From Seiridium cupressi (taxonomy: Eukaryota; Ascomycota; Sordariomycetes; Amphisphaeriales; Sporocadaceae), in NCBI GenBank assembly GCA_036674765.1, contig JARVKI010000209.1, forward strand, positions 1 to 15,176: 15,176 nucleotides of DNA, written 5' to 3'. The translations under genes were made by a program, and so were the position numbers. How positions within the stretch are numbered: the stretch's first letter is position 1; each line of letters starts with the position of its first letter. The notes beneath the pieces are model-generated. The model made no database searches and had not been told where the DNA came from. It saw only the letters and a program-made list of their open reading frames with translations. Below are positions 9,576-15,176 of the stretch, piece by piece.

Positions 9576-10151
9576 TCAAATATTCTGCAAGCTCTTCACG
9601 TCTTCAACCCGACGAAGGCCACCGCTTGTCATCGAATACACGACATCAAACCTATCTAAGAAGCCAACCTTATGGGTTACACTAATCACGGTGTATTCTC
9701 TGAAAACGCGAAAGATGACCTCCTGCATCTTCTCCTCGGTCTCCGGGTCGACACTGGAAGTCACTTCATCGAGCAGGAGGACGCCGCCGCCGCCGCGCCC
9801 CTTCTCAATATCTTTAGGAGCTTTAGTCATCTGGTCCTTGTGCACCTTTCTAGCCACGGCGACAGCCAGACTTAGAAGTTGTTCCTGACCGTGACTTAGT
9901 ACGTCCTTGGCAATTGCAGCATGCAAGCCGCCCATGGCATCCACGACGTCCTTCAAGCCAACTTCGGCAAGTGCAGTCGCGCATTGCTCATAGCTAAGCC
10001 TTCCGAATGGGTCCAGGAGGTCCTTGAATGACTCCTCGCCTGCCAAAAAGATTGTCTCCTGCGGGACTGCTATGGTTTTCTGCCGCAACGCTTCGCGGTC
10101 TAGTTGCTGAAGTTGGATGCCATCCAGGGTCACTTTGTCGGCTGTTTCTGG

Positions 10152-10153
10152 TG
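10152..10153 (-). other. Frameshift 3 in the ABC transporter (one base missing)
   Basis: Downstream of Walker A the frame reads LLLLLMRLLDP and would soon stop at TGA. The next frame picks up PETADKVTLDGIQL, as expected for NBD2. Only two bases (CA on the minus strand) stand in place of one codon between them. Confidence 0.72.
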
Positions 10154-10199
10154 TGGGTCGAGCAGTCGCATGAGCAGCAGAAGCAGCGCTGACTTCCCA

Positions 10200-10267
10200 C
10201 TGTTTGTCATTAGTACATGTATCAATAGTATTTCGTCCGCACGACTGAGCTGACAGTAATTACTTAC
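10200..10267 (-). other. Intron (68 nt) splitting the NBD2 Walker A motif
   Basis: The donor GTAAGTA starts at 10267, the acceptor ACAG ends at 10200, and an ACTAATGAC stretch shortly before it could serve as branch point. Joining the exons gives GGA-AG|T-GGG-AAG-TCA, which restores GRTGSGKS exactly. Intron phase is 2. Confidence 0.88.
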
Positions 10268-10331
10268 CTTCCTGTTCTACCGACTATTGCTACCTTCTCC
10301 CTGGGTGGGATGCTAAGATGGACATCCCGAA

Positions 10332-10335
10332 GGGG
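10332..10335 (-). other. Frameshift 2 in the ABC transporter (one base extra in a G4 run)
   Basis: After SAGYGDSSDKPL the frame runs to a stop. The correct continuation, LRDVHLSIPPREKVAIVGRTG, lies one base over. An extra base in the four-G run (plus strand) explains it. Being a homopolymer, this is the frameshift most open to a sequencing-error explanation. Confidence 0.75.
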
Positions 10336-10808
10336 CCAAGGGCTTATCGGAACTGTCTCCATAGCCTGCCGAGACTCCCTCAATGTCTATTAACCCAGAG
10401 CTGGGCCACTCATCTGGTGGCTGCCGCTCGTTTGCGTGTTTCTTCTCGGGGCTAATGCCTTCGAAGTCCTTGAGTCGTTTTACGGCACCAAGCGACGTTT
10501 CTAGCTGAACCCACGACCGCACGGTAGCGCATACTAGTTCGCTGAGTGTGATCAGGGATACCAGTCCAGCACCAACAAGTCCGGTGTGCGAGGACGAAGA
10601 GACGTGCGTGGCGAAGCAGGTCACTGCGACAGCTATGAGCCCAACTATGAAGTTGAGACTGAGCGAGAGCCATTGCTGGACGAGGTCAAGCAGATAGTCT
10701 GGTTGCAACGACTTGTCAAGAAGCAAGTCGTAGGATTGCTGATAGTGTCTGGTCCATTTGAAAGCCCGGATGGAGATTAATCCTGCCACAACTTCCTGGA
10801 ATTTGGAG

Positions 10809-10859
10809 CTTCGGCATGTTAGCGTTTCACTTTCGGCGAGACTTATGTGCTCAACTTAC
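10809..10859 (-). other. Intron (51 nt) after TMD2 start
   Basis: The donor GTAAGT begins at 10859, a CTAAC branch point precedes the acceptor, and AG ends at 10809. Splicing gives AKSPLY joined to SKFQEVVAGLISIRAF, the conserved fungal ABCC segment. Without splicing the frame hits TAG immediately. Intron phase is 2. Confidence 0.92.
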
Positions 10860-13000
10860 TATAGAGGGCTTTTGGCTACGAGATCAAGTAGTCGGAGCTG
10901 CCTGGACGTCTTGAGATAGTAATTCTGGAGTATATACAAGACTCCGAAGATGAATGGATACCCGATAGCTACGTAGGGCGTTACAACAGCTACCACCACG
11001 AGTTGCCCAATCACGGTGAAGCCTGAAAGAAAAGTATTGGAAATTGCGAAAGTCAAATTGTTGTCCATCATACTCATGTCCTGCGAGAAGAGGTTTGTCG
11101 TGACACCCGAGTCTACACGGCTGAAGTAACTCAATGGCAGGCTAAACAGACGTCTTACGGCGCTGGCATGTAGGTGCGAGCCCCCTCGTCGGGACATGAC
11201 CATCGTCGTACTAATGCAATACATGGCTAATACGATGATCCCAAAAACCTGGAATAGTGCATAAAGACCCAAGTAAAATGATTGAGACTCCGATGCAGGC
11301 CGATTGAATGTGTTTCTGCTCCAAAATCCGACCCACACAGTTCCGAAGCTCCATGCGAAGCCAAAGAGGGTGCCTGTCACAATGATGAGGATAAGAATGC
11401 CGGGACCGAGAGCGCGAAAGTACATAACATATACTTGACTGTCATGCTGACTCCTCAGACTTGTATTATCCAGCTTCTCGTCATCCGCCGTAGTGGAGGG
11501 TGTCTGGGCAGGTGATTCAGCCGTGAAGCCTTGTTCGTCATTTTCTGTCGCATCTGACCCACTTTGCTCAGAGGCATCGACTGTTGCAGTATCAGGAGGA
11601 CCGCAACGCTGCATCGTGCCATCTTTTCCAAGGACTATGACTTGCTGCGCTAGAGGCAGGTACTTGCTAGAGTGCGTGCACCATATGACGGTCTTCTCTC
11701 GAAGGAAGCCTTGCTGACCAAACAAGCGTTGGACTACCTCATCGGCTGTTTTTGTGTCCAGACCACTAAGCGGATCGTCTAGGACGTAGAGATTGGCATC
11801 CAGGTACAGCGCACGAGCTAGTGCCACTCTCTGTTTCTGACCTCCGCTCAGGGCCATGCCCTTGCTCCCAATTCGGGTATTGTCTTTATCTGGAAATGTT
11901 GTGATATCCGCGTGAAGTAGTGCAGACCGAAGAACTGACTCATATCTTGGGCCGTCGAATAGCTCAGGTCCGGTGATGTTATCACGAACGGAAGCGTTCG
12001 TGAGAAAAGCGGTCTGATCACAGAAGCCTATCTTCTCTTGGCAAACTGCACCAAGTTTGACGCTCCCCTGGACAAATGGTACCTCCCCCAAAATACTCCT
12101 GCAGAGTGTTGACTTCCCAGATGCAACCGGCCCAGAGATGATGGACAGATAGGACTCAGGAAAGGTGAGATTCACATCGGAGAGCGTCCATATGCCTTCG
12201 TTCCATCCTAATCGTACATCTTTCAGTGAGATAGTCCTCATTGTTTCCTTTTCGTCGACGACGGAAGGAGTGGCGTAATTAGAATCTCGAATCTTTTGTG
12301 CAAGGAAGCCGTGAATTCTCTTGTGACTCGCTGTAGATGCTAGCATCATGGGGACTGTCTGGAATAGCTGAGACAGTGGGCTAGCAAGGAGCGTCAAATA
12401 CGACAGAGAAGCATAGACCTGAGATGTATCGAGGGATTGCCCGATGTTTGTGACGGCGAATGTGATAACAGGAGCAAGGAGCATTGGGGCAAAAGCTACG
12501 CAGGTTGAAAACACTCCTAGCAGGCGAAATCTAGCCCCGGAATTCAGCTCGTTTTCGCGAAGACGTTGCACCAGATTTGCGATTTGCTCGCTCCTACCCG
12601 ACAGCTTTACTTCTTTGATCTGTGTGATCATGCTAGAAGTAAGTTTAACGCGGTCTTGCGTCTTCGTTGACCAGTCACCTTGCCATTTGCCAGCATATTT
12701 GCCCGCGCCCGTCGTGAGGCCAACGCAGACGAGGACAACGATGATTGGCGCGACAAAAGCAGCACCGAGTTGTCTTTCCAAGAGCCATGCTGCAAGCGCG
12801 ACCACCACCGTGTTTGCCCACAGCTCATGTACATTATGCAGTCCCCCGTATACACGATTGGTGTCCATGCTCATGATGGTCAATACAGAGTCATCGACAG
12901 TCGGAAGCTGAAGACTCTTCTCAAAGATTACGGCACCCAGTGCAACACGAAGTCTAGTCAGAACCCGGTAATGATAGTACCAATACATGGACGTGGACAA

Positions 13001-13002
13001 GG
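13001..13002 (-). other. Frameshift 1 in the ABC transporter (one base missing)
   Basis: The upstream frame ends in LIGASILIYSGL and the downstream frame starts LSTSMYWYYHYR. Together they form the conserved segment of TMD1, with two bases (CC on the minus strand) where one codon should be. There is no space for an intron. Confidence 0.75.
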
Positions 13003-13519
13003 AAGCCCAGAGTAAATGAGAATACTAGCGCCGATAAGGCCCACTGCAGTACTTTTGTCGGATGTGCCGTCTTCTTGTAGAAAGCTTGTGAGCCTCTGAA
13101 TGAAGAAGGGCTGACAGAATGAGAAGCCAATCAATAGCAGTCGCGGCGGAATTGAAGCCAGCAAAGACGACCCAGCCGCGCGTACAAGGCGAAATAGCAG
13201 GTTAAGGCTGCTTGGATCATCTTTCAAGGGCTTTTGCAGTTTTCTAAATCCAGGAAGTGGTCTTTCGGAGGAAATATGTTTGTCCAGCGGATACAGATCA
13301 TCGGAATCGAGGACCTTCCGCGATCCCATGTAAATCAAGGGATTCAGCCAGTAAAGGAAGGCTAGGGAGAATATGCCACTGGTTTCCTCCGGGCTGATAG
13401 ACCTCCGTGGTTGGGCATCTTTGAGCCAGCGTGGCTTTTGGGCCGCTTCTGCGGCAGCGATGGCTGTCTTTAACACCGTTTTGACAGTGAATATGACTGT
13501 GTAAGAATGCCCGCCAAAT

Positions 13520-13937
13520 GCATCCAACCCACGACAAACAGGTTATGTTTCCCATCGCCACTCGGTAGACCATGGAGCTCCAGTCCCTCTTTCTCCCGGT
13601 CGAGGTACACTAAACCATTCTGATTGGGAAGACAATCCCAAGTGTCATTCACGACACCTGGGTCGATCTCGCGGAGCCGCTCAATCTTCTTGACTTCGTG
13701 AGGAAATCTCAAATTGTTCGGGCTCGGGTCGTTGGCTTGCCCTTGTAGTGCTAGAGCTATGGAAACCGCGAAGGCGACCGCTGCCAGCAAGGCGGTAATT
13801 GTAGTGATTAGTTTACTCTTTGGGGACCAGTAGTGTCTTCCCAGCGATGAAAGAGTTCCGTCATGATTGTATAGTGGTTCATTTGACCTACACTCTTCAT
13901 CCAACGAGATATAGGAGAGATCTTGCTTTTCGGCCAT
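13520..13937 (-). pseudogene. 5' half of a probable UstYa-like (DUF3328) membrane oxidase gene
   Basis: The ATG at 13935-13937 has a good fungal start context (A at -3, G at +4). Residues 1-41 are a polar cytoplasmic tail. Residues 42-65 (LITTITALLAAVAFAVSIAL) form one membrane helix. A luminal part follows with NDTWDCLP (Trp100), NGLVYLD and GLPSGDGKHNLFVVGWMH. This single N-terminal helix followed by W-x-x-L-P...G and a hydrophobic V-x-x-x-H segment resembles UstYa proteins. In that family the last His begins an HxxHC motif, one of two such motifs thought to bind the metal for oxidative cyclisation of peptide products. Here the frame reads His140 at 13518-13520 and then enters transporter sequence out of frame, ending at 13470. 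The remaining 15 or so residues are therefore junk and both HxxHC motifs are incomplete or absent. Family length is usually about 220-280 residues. An alternative is an unrelated single-pass protein. Confidence 0.52.
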
Positions 13938-14220
13938 GTTGTTGCTCTGTGATTGAGTTCAGTCGAGTTGCTCAAAGACTGAGTGGTCGGCTAGCTGATA
14001 CTCTTCATGTACGGGTTCTGAATTCCCAGGCCACCGACTATGCAACCGGGAAAATAACGCCGCGCTCTCAAACAGTTGGGACCAACGCATACCTCCGGCG
14101 CGGCCCGCCGGCCAGGCCCTCGGGAGTGATACTATAACTAAGCAATAGATACTCTCAGCGGTACATGCAGCACATCCACTACAGCACAATAAAAGTCTGC
14201 TGACTTATCCCATCCCAGCG
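13938..14220 (-). promoter_or_regulatory. Upstream region of the UstYa-like relic
   Basis: This stretch of normal composition lies between the ATG at 13937 and the AT-rich right flank. It is likely the old promoter and 5' leader. A TATA-like TTATAGTATC lies on the minus strand near 14128-14137, and a GC-rich inverted repeat sits at 14095-14111. No supported gene is present. Confidence 0.4.
14095..14111. promoter_or_regulatory. Inverted repeat ccggcg-N5-cgccgg, possible Zn2Cys6 factor site
   Basis: Perfect 6-base arms (14095-14100 and 14106-14111) surround a 5-base spacer, about 160-175 bases upstream of the UstYa-like start codon. Fungal Zn2Cys6 regulators bind paired CGG/CCG triplets in such arrangements (family knowledge). 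That this site is used is inference. Confidence 0.35.
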
Positions 14221-15176
14221 TTTTTTAAGCACCGTATTATATCGCAATATAAGATTATTAATTCGTTACTTAAATTAATTAAATTATATATTTTACTTAT
14301 TAATATAATTTAAATTATTTATTAAATTATATAATTAAAAGTAATTTATTATTTTAATATTTTAATTATAAAAACGTAAATAAAATATAAATAATTTTAA
14401 TTATTATTTTAATAAATTTATTATTATAATAATATAAATTATTATTAACATTTTTATTAAGTTTTTATTTTATTATTTTAATTATTTTTACGGTTTTATA
14501 TATTAGTAATTTAATATATTATTATTATATAAAGAAAAAAAGAGAAAATTAAGTTTTAAATTAATATAACGGCTTTTTATAAATACCGTACCGTTAACGC
14601 TTTAATAGCGTTTAAATACCGTAATAATTATATAAATATAATAAATTATAATAATTATTTAATTTATTTAATATTTATATTAATTTTAAAAATATTAAAT
14701 AATATTTTTATTTATTTAATATAAATTATAAAATTTATAATTATATATTTAAAATAAAGTTTATTTTAATATTATTTTAAATTTTTAATATATATATATA
14801 ATAATATAATAATTATAATTATAATTATATTATTTAATTTTTATTTTATATTAAAAGTTTTAAAATAAATAATATTATTATAATATAATTTATTTTATTA
14901 ATTTAATATAAAATAATAATATTAAACGAATAAAATATAAAATAAAAATAAATTATACTAAATTAAATTTTAAAAATATTTTTAATATAATATAAAAATA
15001 TATTATAAATTTATTAAATAATAAATAAATAAAAATAAATATTTAATTATATTTTAATTAAAAAATAAAAAATAATTTATTATTTTATAATATATAAATA
15101 AAGTTAAATAAAATTATTTAAATTATATAAAGAATAATATAAATATAATTTAAACTTTTATTATTTTAATTTAATT
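14221..15176. other. AT-rich right flank, no recognisable gene
   Basis: Nearly pure A/T with stops in every frame. CpG is scarcer than in the left AT-rich block, so this DNA may have a different origin or a longer history of decay. A perfect inverted repeat, aacgct and agcgtt around a 5-base spacer (14596-14612), is one of the few CpG-bearing islands. I found no stretch matching the chromovirus LTR. Confidence 0.65.

Larger units (their letters stand above)
9576..13520 (-). pseudogene. ABCC-type (MRP-like) ABC transporter, N-terminally truncated and frameshifted
   Basis: ABCC proteins export conjugates and metabolites across fungal plasma or vacuolar membranes using ATP. Order from the N-terminal side: a linker and TMD1 with SPEETSGIFS and WLNPL (from about 13515); NBD1 with Walker A GPVASGKS at 12110-12133, signature LSGGQ and Walker B LYVLDDP; an acidic linker; TMD2; NBD2 with A-loop Tyr in SAGYG, Walker A GRTGSGKS split by an intron, Q-loop AVPQE, signature LSHGQ, Walker B VLLLDE and H-loop VTHK. 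The Asp-for-Glu in NBD1 with a proper Glu in NBD2 is the usual ABCC asymmetry. About 1275 codons remain, against roughly 1450-1500 in fungal relatives; TMD0 is missing. Three single-base frameshifts (near 13001, 10332-10335 and 10152) break it, each leaving too few bases for an intron. It ends at tandem stops TGA TAG. It is fused upstream, out of frame, to the UstYa-like relic. Confidence 0.9.

Noticed and set aside
9672..9888. Plus-strand open frames over the NBD2 region
   Set aside because: They mirror the minus-strand transporter exon, which carries all conserved ABC motifs. The plus-strand translations have no motif.
10152..10335. Treating the transporter frameshifts as small introns
   Set aside because: Only two or so bases lie between the two conserved frames at each site, so no intron with GT and AG can fit without deleting conserved residues.
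12444..13015. Plus-strand open frames of 111 to 155 codons over TMD1
   Set aside because: They are shadows of the strongly supported minus-strand ABCC reading frame.
13470..13517. The last 15 or so residues of the UstYa-like ORF as genuine C-terminus
   Set aside because: The same bases in another frame encode conserved ABCC transporter sequence, so this tail is an out-of-frame read-through past the breakpoint.
13820..14189. Open frames on both strands around the UstYa-like start and promoter
   Set aside because: They overlap the better supported ORF or its upstream region and show no motif or good start context.
1..15176. CRISPR arrays, tRNA or rRNA genes
   Set aside because: I saw no regularly spaced repeats, cloverleaf-type segments with conserved boxes, or rRNA-like sequence on either strand by eye.

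Overview
The window looks like nuclear DNA of a filamentous ascomycete (Pezizomycotina). Short introns (51 and 68 nt) have GTAAGT-type donors and a CTAAC branch point. There is a fungal-type ABCC transporter beside a probable UstYa-like gene, and long stretches carry the signature of repeat-induced point mutation (RIP): CpA/TpG almost absent, surviving C mainly in CpG and CpT, and stop codons where Gln or Trp codons would be. No intact, clearly functional gene is visible; everything recognisable is a relic.

Layout. (1) 1-679: AT-rich RIPed DNA, nothing recognisable. (2) 685-7959: a complete but RIP-destroyed Ty3/gypsy LTR retrotransposon with 429-bp LTRs and a 5-bp target duplication (tataa). 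It has Gag with a CCHC knuckle and then Pol in the order protease, reverse transcriptase, RNase H, integrase, chromodomain, so it is a chromovirus. Gag and Pol sit in different frames (Pol is -1 relative to Gag). About 1.35 kb of unassigned Gag-frame sequence lies between the knuckle and the protease. A separate Cys-motif reading frame runs antisense in the 3' part. (3) 7965-9287: more RIPed DNA, with a GC-richer patch around 7980-8600. (4) about 9288-14220: an island of normal base composition with abrupt edges and a GC-rich hairpin at its left edge. (5) 14221-15176: AT-rich DNA, poorer in CpG than the left side.

The island holds two minus-strand gene relics. Upstream (13937 down to about 13520) is the 5' half of a probable UstYa-like (DUF3328) membrane oxidase gene. 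It stops just where the family's HxxHC motif should be completed and joins, out of frame, an ABCC (MRP-type) transporter (about 13520 down to 9576) that has lost its N-terminal TMD0. The transporter keeps both nucleotide-binding domains and two good introns but has three single-base frameshifts. The simplest reading is that a deletion fused two co-oriented neighbours, followed or accompanied by decay. The pairing resembles remnants of a peptide secondary-metabolite cluster (inference), now stranded in RIPed repeat DNA.
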